This document shows positions 23,659 to 33,370 of a stretch of 50,082 nt of DNA, piece by piece. Positions within the stretch are counted from its first letter, which is position 1. Each line of letters begins with the position of its first letter. Both the position numbers and the translations under genes were made by a program. Origin of the DNA: an uncultured Lachnospiraceae bacterium (GTDB taxonomy: Bacteria > Bacillota > Clostridia > Lachnospirales > Lachnospiraceae); NCBI GenBank assembly GCA_910588865.1, contig CAJUSJ010000021.1:1-50082 (forward strand), written 5' to 3'. The notes below the pieces were generated by a model. It was not told the DNA's origin. It worked only from the letters and a program-made list of their open reading frames with translations, and did not search any database.

Positions 23659-25397
23659 TCTAAGGGATAGTACACAAGCTGGATTCCTGACGTCACCGCC
23701 AGCGCGAGAGCTTCCCTATTCTCTGCCGCCGCTTCCGGTATCTGATAGACCAGCTGTCCCTGAACTGACTCTCCCGGCTCCAGGCTCTTGCTGTTTAAGC
23801 AGTCAGAGTCCGTCAGCACATCCATGTTGGTGTAGATTTCCTCTGTATCCCTGTCCATAAGCTGGACATAAGTGGCCTTGGGGTCCGTGGAGAAGCTGGA
23901 CATAAAGGTGGCGGAGCCAAAGCCCCGGTTGGTTATGGTAAAGGAACATCTTACCAGAAGACAGCCGTCATCCGCGTCATAGCGGTACATACCCTTGTCG
24001 TAGCTGGGCACGATCTCCGCCCCGTGGTAGACTACTTCCCAGTCTCCAACCACCACGCTTTCGTCTTTCGCGAGATCCCCTCTCCCCGCGGTGTCATCCA
24101 CAAGAGACACGTAGGACATGGGATCGTTTAGGTTGTGGTAAATATAGTACAAAACATCCGCGCCAGTGATCTCCTGGTACCGATTGTCCTGATCGCTGTA
24201 GCTGGCAAAGATTTGCTCCGGCGGCAGCTCTGTCACAGTGCCCAGGTGCCTTAAAAAGTTTCCGGTGGAGGCCTCATACAGATCCACGGAGGTGTTTGAG
24301 TAGACCATCCCGATATCCGTATCCTTGCCGCCCATGGTCTGATAGACCCCGGCCTCTTCCATATTTGGTGTCAGCACCAGATAGTAGTCCGCCTCTGTTG
24401 CCGCGGCTGGAAGCTCCTCTGCCGGAAGCTCCATCATAAAGTCCCCCAGCACCTGAAGAGGCGTGGCGGAACCCGGAAACTCCTCTGCCTGAAGGTTCCG
24501 GTAAAAGGCGATCACCTTCTTGTTCTCAATGTCAATGGTCTCCGGAAGGCTTTCTCCCGGCTCTTTTAAGGCCAGTTCCTCGTCAACGGTCACTGCCATG
24601 TGGGTCTTATAGACATCTTTTCCCAGAATATCAGAAGCCTCTTTCAGGGAATCCTGTGATGTTATATCAGGGATAATGGTATCCTTCGCGTAAGCTATGT
24701 ATTTTAACGCCTCCTCCACCGTGTCTGTCTTCAGACGGTAGGGATCACTGTAGTTGTAGATATAGACATCCGTCCAGTCAGAGGATAACCAACCCTCATA
24801 GTATCCGCCCTTTTTCAGCTCCTCTCCAATCTCCACAGCCTTTACCGGGTTTGTCCGGATCCACTGATCCACCACATCCTCCAGCTTGCTTCCATAGCCC
24901 TTGTCATCCGGAACATTGTTTAAAAGACTCACAAGGGTCTCCCCCGTCAAATCGTCAGCGGCGGACAATAGGGGCCAGAAGCAGTCATAAGGGGAAAATG
25001 CCTCTCCCAGAGAGTTCCAGAACTCCTCCCCCTGGGTGTTGACCGCGTCTAAAAACCTCTCCGCGTAATCCGATGTCTCCGGATAATCAAACTCAAACAT
25101 CCCGTTCTTCCATGAGGTATCCTCTTCCTGGGCGGAGTCTTTTTCATACTCTAAAGAACACATGAGCACAATGGCCTTAAACTTCTGGCTCATGGTGCTG
25201 TCAGGGGACTCGGCCTCCTGCTTTAAGGCAGCCATGTCCATCTCATCCTTGTGCTCTTTTACATATGTCTCCAGGCTCGAGGCCTTCGCGGCCTCTCTCC
25301 AGCAGGTATCCGCCACCGTGGCCCGTCCCAGCCCCTGACATGCGGACAGCATCACTGCCGCGAAACCAATAACTCCCGCGATCTCACGCTTTTTCAT
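23655..25397 (-). CDS. Large lipoprotein of unknown function with DUF4352-like C-terminus
   Basis: 580 residues with a lipoprotein signal ending in the lipobox LSAC (Cys20), so it is exported and anchored to the outer face of the membrane. The middle, about residues 30-430, is mixed alpha/beta and I do not recognise it. The last 130 residues (SVVVGDWEVVYHGAEIVPSY onward, with CSFTITNRG and LEPGESVQGQLVYQIPE) have the immunoglobulin-like pattern of DUF4352/telomeric-repeat-factor-like domains of Firmicutes surface proteins. GGAGAGG precedes the start. Its stop overlaps that of the MATE gene. A binding or envelope-stress role is possible but not shown. Confidence 0.7.
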   Translation of the reverse strand: MKKREIAGVIGFAAVMLSACQGLGRATVADTCWREAAKASSLETYVKEHKDEMDMAALKQEAESPDSTMSQKFKAIVLMCSLEYEKDSAQEEDTSWKNGMFEFDYPETSDYAERFLDAVNTQGEEFWNSLGEAFSPYDCFWPLLSAADDLTGETLVSLLNNVPDDKGYGSKLEDVVDQWIRTNPVKAVEIGEELKKGGYYEGWLSSDWTDVYIYNYSDPYRLKTDTVEEALKYIAYAKDTIIPDITSQDSLKEASDILGKDVYKTHMAVTVDEELALKEPGESLPETIDIENKKVIAFYRNLQAEEFPGSATPLQVLGDFMMELPAEELPAAATEADYYLVLTPNMEEAGVYQTMGGKDTDIGMVYSNTSVDLYEASTGNFLRHLGTVTELPPEQIFASYSDQDNRYQEITGADVLYYIYHNLNDPMSYVSLVDDTAGRGDLAKDESVVVGDWEVVYHGAEIVPSYDKGMYRYDADDGCLLVRCSFTITNRGFGSATFMSSFSTDPKATYVQLMDRDTEEIYTNMDVLTDSDCLNSKSLEPGESVQGQLVYQIPEAAAENREALALAVTSGIQLVYYPLD

Positions 25398-25461
25398 AAA
25401 ATATCCTCTCCTTTTTTTCCAGACTCCTGTTTTATCTTGGAGTACTTAATTTTTCTGGCCT

Positions 25462-26685
25462 TTATTCCGTATAAGTGCCTGACGCCTTCACCAGCTTGGG
25501 TCGGTATCCATCTTCGTTCAGAGCCCTGACGATGGCGCTCTTGTGCTCAGTGCCGAAGGCTTCAATGGTGATCCGAAGCTCCACCGCGGCGTTCCGGTTG
25601 GTGCTGATAAATTGGTTGTGCTCCAGCTTGATGACATTGCCTTTCTGCTCTGCCAGAAGGGCTGAGACCTTTGCCAGCTCACCCGGCTTGTCGGGAAGCA
25701 GCACCGACACAGTAAATACCCGGTCTCTCTGAACCAGCCCGTGCTGTACTACAGAGGCCATGGTGATCACATCCATGTTGCCGCCGCTGAGTACGGAGAC
25801 GATCTTTTTTTTCTGAACATTGAGATGCTTTAAAGCGGCCACGGTCAGAAGGCCGGAATTCTCCACGATCATCTTGTGGTTCTCCACCATGTCCAGGAAG
25901 GTGACGATCAGTTCGCTGTCCTCCACCGTGATGATGTCGTCCACATTTTCCTGGATGTAGGGGAAGATCAGGTCGCCGGGGCATCTTACCGCTGTGCCGT
26001 CGGCAATGGTTTCCGCGCTCTTGAGAGATGTTACATGGCCTGCCTTTAAAGATTCCTGCATACAGTTGGCAGCTGCCGGCTCCACGCCGATGACTTTGAT
26101 CTTAGGGTTTAAAAGCTTTGCCAAAGTGGAGATCCCGGCACACAGCCCGCCTCCGCCTACGGGAACCAGGATATAGTCCACTGTAGGCAGCTCCTTGATG
26201 ATCTCCATGGCAATGGTACCCTGTCCCGTGGCCACCGCCAGGTCATTGAAGGGATGGACAAAGGTCATCTTCTTCTCCTCGCCCATCTTATAGGCGAACG
26301 CGCAGCACTCGTCAAAGTCATTGCCCTCCAAAATCACCTCTGCCCCGTAATTCCTGGTGCGGTTCACCTTGATGAGGGGGGTGGTGGTGGGCATCACCAC
26401 CGTGGCCCGGATCCCTGCCAGCTTCGCGGCATAGGCCACTCCCTGGGCATGGTTTCCGGCGGAAGCCGTGATCAGGCCGTGCCGCTTCTCTTCCTCTGAC
26501 AGGGTGCTGATCTTGTAGTAAGCGCCTCTGATCTTGTAGGCCCCTGTGTACTGCATGTTCTCAGGCTTGAAGTACACCTTGTTGCCTGTCTGTTCCGAGA
26601 AATACTCGCTGTACACCAGCTTGGTCTCCTGGGTCACCTGGCTTACTGTCTCGGAAGCTTCTTCAAAACTTTCCAATGTCATCAT
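25462..26685 (-). CDS. ilvA: Threonine ammonia-lyase (short, ACT-containing form)
   Basis: PLP enzyme converting threonine to 2-oxobutyrate and ammonia, the first step toward isoleucine or a catabolic route to propionate. The 407-residue protein has the PLP-lysine motif YKIRGAYYK (Lys51), the Gly-rich phosphate loop VGGGGLCAGIS, SGGNMD, and a C-terminal ACT domain (VFTVSVLLPDKPGELAKVS, residues about 328-407). The single ACT and length match the TdcB/IlvA-short class rather than long IlvA with two ACT-like domains. The start overlaps the ftsY stop (ATGA). Its attachment to a secretion/chromosome operon is common in Clostridia but the reason is unclear. Confidence 0.93.
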   Translation of the reverse strand: MMTLESFEEASETVSQVTQETKLVYSEYFSEQTGNKVYFKPENMQYTGAYKIRGAYYKISTLSEEEKRHGLITASAGNHAQGVAYAAKLAGIRATVVMPTTTPLIKVNRTRNYGAEVILEGNDFDECCAFAYKMGEEKKMTFVHPFNDLAVATGQGTIAMEIIKELPTVDYILVPVGGGGLCAGISTLAKLLNPKIKVIGVEPAAANCMQESLKAGHVTSLKSAETIADGTAVRCPGDLIFPYIQENVDDIITVEDSELIVTFLDMVENHKMIVENSGLLTVAALKHLNVQKKKIVSVLSGGNMDVITMASVVQHGLVQRDRVFTVSVLLPDKPGELAKVSALLAEQKGNVIKLEHNQFISTNRNAAVELRITIEAFGTEHKSAIVRALNEDGYRPKLVKASGTYTE

Positions 26686-27632
26686 GTCTGGTCCTCTCCT
26701 TTTTCCTTTATGTTGAATAACGCGCGGATGAACTCCTCGGCATTGAATTTCTGCAGGTCATCAATCTGCTCTCCTATGCCGATATATTTTACCGGAAGCC
26801 CCAGCTCGGACTGGATGGCCACGGCGATCCCTCCTTTCGCGGTGCCGTCCAGCTTTGTCAGGATGATCCCGGTGATGTCGGCCACCTCCATAAACTGTCT
26901 GGCCTGGGAAAGGGCATTCTGCCCCGTGGTGCCGTCAAGGACCACCAGGGTCTCCCGGTAAGCCTCCGGGTATTCCTTGTCAATGATCCGGTTGATCTTT
27001 TTCAGCTCCTCCATCAGGTTCTTCTTGTTGTGGAGCCTTCCCGCGGTATCGCAGATGAGCACATCGGCGTTTCGGGATTTCGCCGCGGCGATGGCGTCAA
27101 AGATCACTGCCGCGGGGTCGGAGCCCTCCTGCTGGGCGATGATCTCCACCCCCGCCCTGTGGGCCCACTCCGTCAGCTGCTCAATGGCTGCCGCCCGGAA
27201 GGTGTCCGCTGCCGCCATGATCACCTTTTTGCCGCTGTCCTTGAGCTGTCCCGCCAGCTTGCCCACAGAGGTGGTCTTTCCAACTCCGTTGACGCCGATG
27301 ACAAGGATGACGGATTTTTTATTTTCAAACTCATAGGCGTTTTCTCCCAGATCCATCTGCTGCCTCATGGTCTCCATGAGCAGGGATTTGCACTCAGAAG
27401 GTTCTTTGATGTGCTGCTCTTTCACCTTCTCCTTTAAGTTCTCCACAATAGACATGGTGGTCTGGATCCCCAGATCCCCCATGATCAAAGTCTCCTCGAT
27501 CTCCTCATAGAAATCATCGTCAATGGCGGAAAAACCGCTGAAAATGGAATCCATGCCGGATATGATATTATTTCTGGTTTTGGCAAGTCCCTCCACCAGT
27601 TTGCTGAAAAAACCTTTTTTTCCTTCTGCCAT
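26682..27632 (-). CDS. ftsY: Signal recognition particle receptor FtsY
   Basis: SRP-type GTPase that docks ribosome-nascent-chain-SRP complexes at the membrane. From the chosen ATG (27632) the protein has 316 residues with a minimal N-terminus and no acidic A domain, as in many Firmicutes. NG-domain motifs are GVNGVGKTTSVGKLA (G1), DTFRAAAIEQL, DTAGRLHNK (G3) and TKLDGTAKGG (G4 region). AGGAGG lies about five bases before this ATG. An in-frame TTG eleven codons upstream would overlap the smc end without a ribosome site, so I reject that longer form. It follows smc by ten bases. Confidence 0.96.
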   Translation of the reverse strand: MAEGKKGFFSKLVEGLAKTRNNIISGMDSIFSGFSAIDDDFYEEIEETLIMGDLGIQTTMSIVENLKEKVKEQHIKEPSECKSLLMETMRQQMDLGENAYEFENKKSVILVIGVNGVGKTTSVGKLAGQLKDSGKKVIMAAADTFRAAAIEQLTEWAHRAGVEIIAQQEGSDPAAVIFDAIAAAKSRNADVLICDTAGRLHNKKNLMEELKKINRIIDKEYPEAYRETLVVLDGTTGQNALSQARQFMEVADITGIILTKLDGTAKGGIAVAIQSELGLPVKYIGIGEQIDDLQKFNAEEFIRALFNIKEKGEDQT

Positions 27633-27642
27633 AGCTTCCCTC

Positions 27643-30600
27643 CTACTTGTCAAGACTGTCCTCAATCAGATTTACAGAAACCAGGGTGGACACCCCCTTC
27701 TCCTGCATGGTGATGCCATAAAGACGGTCAGCGCTTACCATGGTTCCTCTTCTGTGGGTAATGACGATAAACTGGGTATTGCGGGTCAGTTTGTGGAGAT
27801 AGCCGGCAAACCGGTCCACGTTGGAATCATCCAGGGCAGCCTCGATCTCGTCTAAGAGACAGAACGGGGATGGCTTTAAATTCTGGATAGCGAACAGAAG
27901 GGCAATGGCGGTAAGCGCCTTCTCGCCGCCGGAAAGCTGCATCATATTCTGCAGCTTTTTTCCAGGAGGCTGAGAGATGATCTGAATCCCTGCCTCTAGA
28001 ATATCTTCCCCCTCCACCAGCTCTAAGGTTCCGTGTCCTCCGCCGAACAATTCCTTAAACACATGGTCGAATTCCTGGCGGATCTCTTTGAATTTCTCTT
28101 CAAACTGACGTCTCATGCCCGCGTCCAGCTCCTCAATGATCCCCAGAAGCGTCTTTTCCGCCTCCACCAGGTCCTGGTGCTGCCCGTTCATAAACTCATA
28201 CCGCTCGGAAATCTCCTTATAATCCTCAATAGCATTGACATTGACGCTTCCCAGGGCCTTGATGGCGCTTTTTAACTCCTCCGCCCGCCTCCTCATATCA
28301 GGAAGGGAGGTCCACTGAGGGTTTCTTAGAGCCTGGGCTGTGGTGAAGGTCAGCTCATACTCGCTCCACATGTAATCTACATGGTGTTCCAGCCGCTCCT
28401 CCAGCCGCTCCTTCTGGCTTTGGAGGCGGAAAAGTTCTTTGTCCAGGCGGCCCTGACGGGCTGACAGCTCCTCCCGCCTGTCAAACAGCTGTTTTTGCTG
28501 TCTGGACTTTTCCTCCTTTACAGCGGAATTCTCCGCCGCCGCCTGTTCCCCCAGCAGGGCCTCCCGCTCGGCGGAGGAAATCTGTGTTTTTAATTCTTCG
28601 ATCTGCTGGTTCTTTCCCGCGATGGCCTGATCGCTCGCGTCGGTGCTGCCCGCGAGGTTATCAAGCTCTTCCCGCAGTTTTGCCATCTCGGCCTTGACAC
28701 GTCTTATGTTCTCCTGGAGAAACAGGTGCTTCTGTCCCAGGTTGGCATTCTCCATCTGAACGGCAGACAGGTCCTTTGCCAGCTGTTCCCGTTCTTCCCT
28801 GGCCCTCTCAAGCTCAGAGGCAAGCTTCTCCACCTCCTGGCTTTTCTGGTCATTTTGATTCTCTAATTCTGAAACACTTTCCTCCAGCTCCTTCTGGCTC
28901 CTCTGAAGCTCCTGGATCTGCTCTTCCAGGTGATGGTTCTCCAGAACCATATCCCGGGAGGACTCCTGTATCTCCAGGATCTTTTCGTCTAACTGGGACA
29001 GATTCATCTGGATGGTATTCCTGGAAAGGTACGCCTCCTGACGCCGCTGCTTGAACTGCTCCAGTTCTTCTCTCTGCTGCCTCAGCTGCTCCTCAGCCAT
29101 GGCCAGCTCCCCCTGGATCTGTTCCACTGCCCTGACGGCTTTCTGACACAGACTCTCCAGCTCCTCGATCTCCCTGCGTCTTCCCAGGAGATTGCTGGTA
29201 TTTTTAAACGCGCCTCCGGTCATGGAGCCTCCGGCGCTGAACAGCTCTCCATCCAGGGTGACGATCCGCAGCGTATGCTGATATTTTCTGGACAGGGCTA
29301 TGGCGTGGTCGATGTGGTCCGCCACCACCACCCTCCCCAGAAGATAATGGACCACCCCCTGGTACTGGCTGTCTGCCTGGACCAGGTGGCTTGCCAGCCC
29401 TAAAACCCCCGGCTCCCCCAGAACCCGTTCCTGAATGGAAGCCCCCTTCCGCTCCCCGCTGCCCACACTGGTCAGGGGGAGGAAGGTGGCTCTTCCGAAT
29501 TTATTCTTTTTCAGATACTCGATCAGCTGCTTGGCCGTGGTCTCGGAATCCGTGACAATGTTCTGGATGCTTCCCCCCAGGGCGGTCTCGATGGCGGTCT
29601 CGTATTCCTTCTGGGTGGTGATAATATCCGCCACCACGCCGTGGATCCCCCTGACCCGGTTCTTCACATCCATGACCCGGCGGATGCTGTTGCCGTAGCC
29701 TTCATAGCGCTCTGCCAAATTCTTTAAAGATTCCAGCTTGGTTGAGCTGGTGTGGTACTCCTGCTGTCTGGTGTTTAAGTTCCGGTTAAGCCTTTTCACC
29801 TCTGACTCCAGTTCCCCGATCCTCTCCTGACAGTTTTCCTGATCCGCCTCCAAAGCCCCCAGCTCCTCTTCCACCTGGGAAAGCTTTTTCAGCTCTTCTT
29901 TTCTCTGTTCCTCCTGGACCGACTCGTCGCTTTTGGACTTTAAGAGCTTCCGGGCCACCTCGGAACGATGGACCTGCACCTGCTCCATCATGGCCTCATA
30001 GCGCTGCTGCCTGGCGGTCAGGGAGGCCTTCTCGTTCATGGTCAGGATAATCTGGCTTTTTTCGCCCTCAATCTGCTGGTCCAGAAGCATGATGGCCTCG
30101 TCTGCCTGGCGCAGGGTCTCCTCAGCCTTCTCCTGTTCCATTCGGCCAAGTCTCACCTGGCTGGACAGCCGCGAGTTATCTGCCTCGTACTCCTGGGTCT
30201 GTCCCCGGCGCTCATCCATCTCCCGGCTTATGGTGTTCATCCGGGCACTGATGTGCTCCGCGTTCATACGCTCGGTGTTGATCTGCTCTAAGAGCACATT
30301 GATCTGGCCTTCCAGGTTTCCTTTGCGCATGTTGGCCTGGCTGGTACGGCCCCGCCCCTCCTCGATCCTCTGGTCCAGTTCCTTTAAGACCTGGTCCAGT
30401 TCCTCGTAGGTGACCCGAATCTGGTCAGAGGCTGCCTTGGTCTCCTCCAGGTCCCCGGATACCACAAAGGTCTTGTCCTCCACCTCTTTTAGCTGAACCC
30501 CGATCTCCTGGCTCTCGCCTAAAAACAGATTGACCTCATAGCTTTTCAGCTCTTCCTTCAGGCGGAGATACTCTCTGGCTGTCTCTGACTGTTTCGCCAG

Positions 30601-31212
30601 AGGTCCTACCTGTTTCTCCAGCTCCGAGAGAATATCATTGACCCGGACAAGGTTCTGCTTTTCATCTTCCAGTTTCTTTTGGGCAATGGCCTTGCGCCGC
30701 TTAAACTTCACGATCCCTGCCGCCTCGTCAAACAGCTCCCGCCTCTCCTCTGGTTTTCCGCTGAGGATCTTGTCGATCTGGCCCTGTCCGATAATGGAAT
30801 ATCCTTCCTTGCCGATACCGGTATCGTAGAACAGCTCGTTGATATCCTTTAACCGGCAGGCGCTTCCGTTGATCAGGTACTCGCTCTCCCCTGAACGGTA
30901 GATCCGTCTGGCCACGGTCACCTGGTCATAGTCAATGGCCAGCTGGTGATCCGAATTGTCCAGGGTGATGGCCACATAGGCGAAGCCCTGGGGCTTTCTG
31001 GTCTCTGTCCCTGAAAAGATCACATCCTGCATGCTGGCGCCCCTCAGCTGTTTGATCCTCTGCTCCCCCAACACCCACCGCACCGCGTCCGCCACATTGC
31101 TCTTGCCGCTTCCGTTGGGACCCACGATCCCGGTGATGCCGTTGTGAAACTCAAACAGGATCTTGTTGGCAAAGGATTTGAATCCCTGCACTTCAATGCT
31201 TTTTAAATACAT
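27643..31212 (-). CDS. smc: Chromosome condensation ATPase SMC
   Basis: Core of the SMC-ScpAB condensin. The 1189-residue length is standard. Order: N-terminal Walker A GPNGSGKSNVADAV, first coiled coil (about 170-500), hinge (from about GIHGVVADIITTQKEYETAI), returning coiled coil (about 680-1030), then the ABC signature LSGGEKALTAIALLFA, Walker B FCLLDEIEAALDD, and a D-loop histidine motif ITHRRGTM. It overlaps rnc by ten bases, and ftsY follows after ten. Confidence 0.98.
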   Translation of the reverse strand: MYLKSIEVQGFKSFANKILFEFHNGITGIVGPNGSGKSNVADAVRWVLGEQRIKQLRGASMQDVIFSGTETRKPQGFAYVAITLDNSDHQLAIDYDQVTVARRIYRSGESEYLINGSACRLKDINELFYDTGIGKEGYSIIGQGQIDKILSGKPEERRELFDEAAGIVKFKRRKAIAQKKLEDEKQNLVRVNDILSELEKQVGPLAKQSETAREYLRLKEELKSYEVNLFLGESQEIGVQLKEVEDKTFVVSGDLEETKAASDQIRVTYEELDQVLKELDQRIEEGRGRTSQANMRKGNLEGQINVLLEQINTERMNAEHISARMNTISREMDERRGQTQEYEADNSRLSSQVRLGRMEQEKAEETLRQADEAIMLLDQQIEGEKSQIILTMNEKASLTARQQRYEAMMEQVQVHRSEVARKLLKSKSDESVQEEQRKEELKKLSQVEEELGALEADQENCQERIGELESEVKRLNRNLNTRQQEYHTSSTKLESLKNLAERYEGYGNSIRRVMDVKNRVRGIHGVVADIITTQKEYETAIETALGGSIQNIVTDSETTAKQLIEYLKKNKFGRATFLPLTSVGSGERKGASIQERVLGEPGVLGLASHLVQADSQYQGVVHYLLGRVVVADHIDHAIALSRKYQHTLRIVTLDGELFSAGGSMTGGAFKNTSNLLGRRREIEELESLCQKAVRAVEQIQGELAMAEEQLRQQREELEQFKQRRQEAYLSRNTIQMNLSQLDEKILEIQESSRDMVLENHHLEEQIQELQRSQKELEESVSELENQNDQKSQEVEKLASELERAREEREQLAKDLSAVQMENANLGQKHLFLQENIRRVKAEMAKLREELDNLAGSTDASDQAIAGKNQQIEELKTQISSAEREALLGEQAAAENSAVKEEKSRQQKQLFDRREELSARQGRLDKELFRLQSQKERLEERLEHHVDYMWSEYELTFTTAQALRNPQWTSLPDMRRRAEELKSAIKALGSVNVNAIEDYKEISERYEFMNGQHQDLVEAEKTLLGIIEELDAGMRRQFEEKFKEIRQEFDHVFKELFGGGHGTLELVEGEDILEAGIQIISQPPGKKLQNMMQLSGGEKALTAIALLFAIQNLKPSPFCLLDEIEAALDDSNVDRFAGYLHKLTRNTQFIVITHRRGTMVSADRLYGITMQEKGVSTLVSVNLIEDSLDK

Positions 31213-31940
31213 GTCCCACCTGTGTTTTTCTGACAGAGGTTTTTTGCCTGCTGTTCTTCATCTCTTAGTTTCAGGATCCCCCTGTAGGCGGCCATACTCT
31301 CCGCCGCTTTCTTGGTACGTCCCGTACCCCGGCCCACTTCCGTCTCTCCCACCAGGGCCCTGGTCTCAAAAATCTTGTTGTGGTCCGGCCCGTCTTCCCG
31401 AATCAGTTCATAGCTTAAGGGGTTTTCCCCCATGGCCTGAACCATCTCCTGTAAAATAGTCTTGCTATCATAAAAGAGCTGCTTATGCTCAATGTCATTC
31501 AGAATAAATTTTCGGATGAACTCTTTTGCGCTAGCAAAACCACCATCCAGATAGATTGCCCCGATCAGCGCTTCCATGGCATCGGAGACAATGGAATTTC
31601 GCTCTCTTCCCCCTGTGGCCTCCTCCCCTTTTCCCAGAAGAAGATATTCCCCCAGACAGATATCTCCCGCGCACAGAGCCAGCGTCGGCTCACAGACAAT
31701 GCTGGCCCGAAGCTTGGTTAAGTCCCCCTCCGGCAGCCTTTTATACTTATGATACAGAAAATCGCTGGACACTACCTCCAGCACCGCGTCCCCCAGAAAT
31801 TCCAGGCGCTCGTTGCACTTTGACTTGTCCATATGATGTTCATTGGCATAAGAGCTGTGGGTCATGGCCTGGGACAGCAGCTTCTTATTCTGAAACTCAT
31901 ACTCTGTCTTCTGCTCCAGTTCTTTTAATTGTCGATTCAT
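31203..31940 (-). CDS. rnc: Ribonuclease III
   Basis: Double-strand-specific endoribonuclease that matures rRNA and cuts structured mRNAs. The 245-residue protein has the catalytic signature NERLEFLGDAVLEV with the metal-binding acidic residues, a second acidic site in DAMEALIGAIYLDGG, and a C-terminal dsRNA-binding domain (NPLSYELIREDGPDH through GRTKKAAESMAAYRGI). GGAGACA precedes the ATG. The start lies only 22 bases past a hairpin terminator behind acpP, so expression depends on read-through or an unseen promoter. Confidence 0.97.
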   Translation of the reverse strand: MNRQLKELEQKTEYEFQNKKLLSQAMTHSSYANEHHMDKSKCNERLEFLGDAVLEVVSSDFLYHKYKRLPEGDLTKLRASIVCEPTLALCAGDICLGEYLLLGKGEEATGGRERNSIVSDAMEALIGAIYLDGGFASAKEFIRKFILNDIEHKQLFYDSKTILQEMVQAMGENPLSYELIREDGPDHNKIFETRALVGETEVGRGTGRTKKAAESMAAYRGILKLRDEEQQAKNLCQKNTGGTCI

Positions 31941-31961
31941 GGGTGTCTCCTCTATAGCAGG

Positions 31962-31987
31962 AAAAAGCCCTAGAAGCAGGGCTTTTT
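31962..31987 (-). terminator. Hairpin terminator between acpP and rnc
   Basis: Perfect 10-bp stem AAAAAGCCCT / AGGGCTTTTT with a six-base loop and T-runs on either strand. It lies 16 bases past the acpP stop and just before rnc. It probably acts as a partial terminator that sets a high acpP to rnc ratio. Confidence 0.8.
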
Positions 31988-32002
31988 CGTCTGTCGCTGT
32001 CC

Positions 32003-32233
32003 TTAATTCAGTGCGTTCTTGATCTGTTCTACAGCATCACCTACAGTCACGATCTTCTCTGCCTCTTCCTGGGGGATCTCAATATCAAACTGCTCCTCTA
32101 TGGCAGCCACGATCTCAAAGATGTCCAGGGAGTCTGCCCCCAAATCATCTACGAATGTAGTGGAGGTGGTGATGTCATCCTCGCTCACATTCATCACCTC
32201 CGCGATAATCCCCTGTAACTTTTCAAATTCCAT
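32003..32233 (-). CDS. acpP: Acyl carrier protein
   Basis: 76-residue acidic four-helix protein carrying growing fatty acids on a phosphopantetheine arm. The attachment site is Ser35 in LGADSLDIFE, the standard DSL motif. Length and charge are typical. It sits 22 bases after plsX, so carrier and acyl-phosphate enzyme are co-expressed. Confidence 0.98.
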   Translation of the reverse strand: MEFEKLQGIIAEVMNVSEDDITTSTTFVDDLGADSLDIFEIVAAIEEQFDIEIPQEEAEKIVTVGDAVEQIKNALN

Positions 32234-32255
32234 ACAAACTAATCCTCTCTTTCTT

Positions 32256-33269
32256 TTAATCTTCCCGCTCTTTGTTTGGCTGCAGGCTCTCCTTTATTTT
32301 TTCATTGATCCGCTGTTCTTTAAAGGTGACGCACTGGATAATGGAATTGCTGACCTCATTGGCTTTGGAATTGCCGTGAGTCTTCACCACCAGTCCCTTT
32401 AATCCCAGCAGCGGCGCTCCGCCATACTGGCTGGCGTCAAATGCCTTCATAGTCTCCTTGAGGGCCGGCTTTACCAAAAGAGCCCCCACCTTGCTGCGGG
32501 TACTTGTCATCATCCCCTTTTTGACCATGCCGATCAGGGTTGCTCCCACTCCCTCATAAAGCTTTAAGATCACATTGCCCACAAAGGCTTCGCTGACGAT
32601 CACATCCGCTCCTCCGCGGGGGATCTCCCTGGCCTCAATGCTTCCGATGAAGTTGATATCCCCACATGCTTTCAGAAGGGGAAATGTCTCCTTTACAAGG
32701 GCATTGCCCTTCTCCTCCTCAGCACCGATATTGACAATGGCCACCCTTGGCTGCTTAATGCCTATGACGTGTTCCATGTAAATAGAACCCATCCGGGCAA
32801 ATTGTACCAGATGGGAGGGTCTGGCGTCAACATTGGCCCCGCAGTCGATGAGAAGGGACACTCCCTTCTCCGTGGGGATCAGGGGTGCCAGGGGCGGCCT
32901 CTCCACTCCCCGAATCCTTCCCACGATCACCTGACCGCCTACCAGGATGGCCCCGGAACTTCCCGCTGACACAAAGGCATCCGCCTCCTGCCTCTTCACC
33001 AGGTTCATCCCCACCACAATGGAAGAATCCTTCTTCCCCCGGATGGCGTTCACAGGAGGCTCCTCGGTCTCAATGACCTCAGAGGCGTGGACAATGGACA
33101 GCCTGTCCTCGGGGTATGTGTAAGAAGACAATTCCCTTCTGATCTTATCCTCCTGGCCCACGAGAATCACACTGACCTGCTCCTTCTTCTTCAGCGCCTC
33201 CACAGCTCCTTTGACCATCTCCACGGGAGCATAATCCCCACCCATGGCATCTACCGCTATCTTTATCAT
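32256..33269 (-). CDS. plsX: Phosphate acyltransferase PlsX
   Basis: Makes acyl-phosphate from acyl-ACP, the first step of the PlsX/PlsY phospholipid pathway; peripheral membrane enzyme. The 337-residue protein starts MIKIAVDAMGGDYAPVEMVK and contains SAGSSGAILVGG, LIDCGANVDARPSHLVQFA and SEAFVGNVILKLYEG, all diagnostic. GGAAGGAGA precedes the ATG, and a strong promoter is at 33319-33347. rpmF, often upstream in other Firmicutes, is absent here and no FapR-type operator was seen. Confidence 0.97.
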   Translation of the reverse strand: MIKIAVDAMGGDYAPVEMVKGAVEALKKKEQVSVILVGQEDKIRRELSSYTYPEDRLSIVHASEVIETEEPPVNAIRGKKDSSIVVGMNLVKRQEADAFVSAGSSGAILVGGQVIVGRIRGVERPPLAPLIPTEKGVSLLIDCGANVDARPSHLVQFARMGSIYMEHVIGIKQPRVAIVNIGAEEEKGNALVKETFPLLKACGDINFIGSIEAREIPRGGADVIVSEAFVGNVILKLYEGVGATLIGMVKKGMMTSTRSKVGALLVKPALKETMKAFDASQYGGAPLLGLKGLVVKTHGNSKANEVSNSIIQCVTFKEQRINEKIKESLQPNKERED

Positions 33270-33318
33270 CTTGTGATTCTCCTTCCGCCCTTTTGGGGCC
33301 TAAGATAATCTATTACAT

Positions 33319-33347
33319 AATATACTAGATATCTTTTTATAAATCAA
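33319..33347 (-). promoter_or_regulatory. Promoter for plsX-acpP
   Basis: Minus-strand TTGATT (33342-33347), 17 bases, TATATT (33319-33324), in an AT-rich gap 50 bases before plsX. One of the best consensus matches in the window. Confidence 0.7.
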
Positions 33348-33370
33348 TATCTTTTTTATAGGCCTTTAAG

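Noticed and set aside
27633..27665. Longer FtsY start inside the smc gene
   Set aside because: It begins with TTG without a ribosome site, while AGGAGG is ideally placed for ATG 27632.
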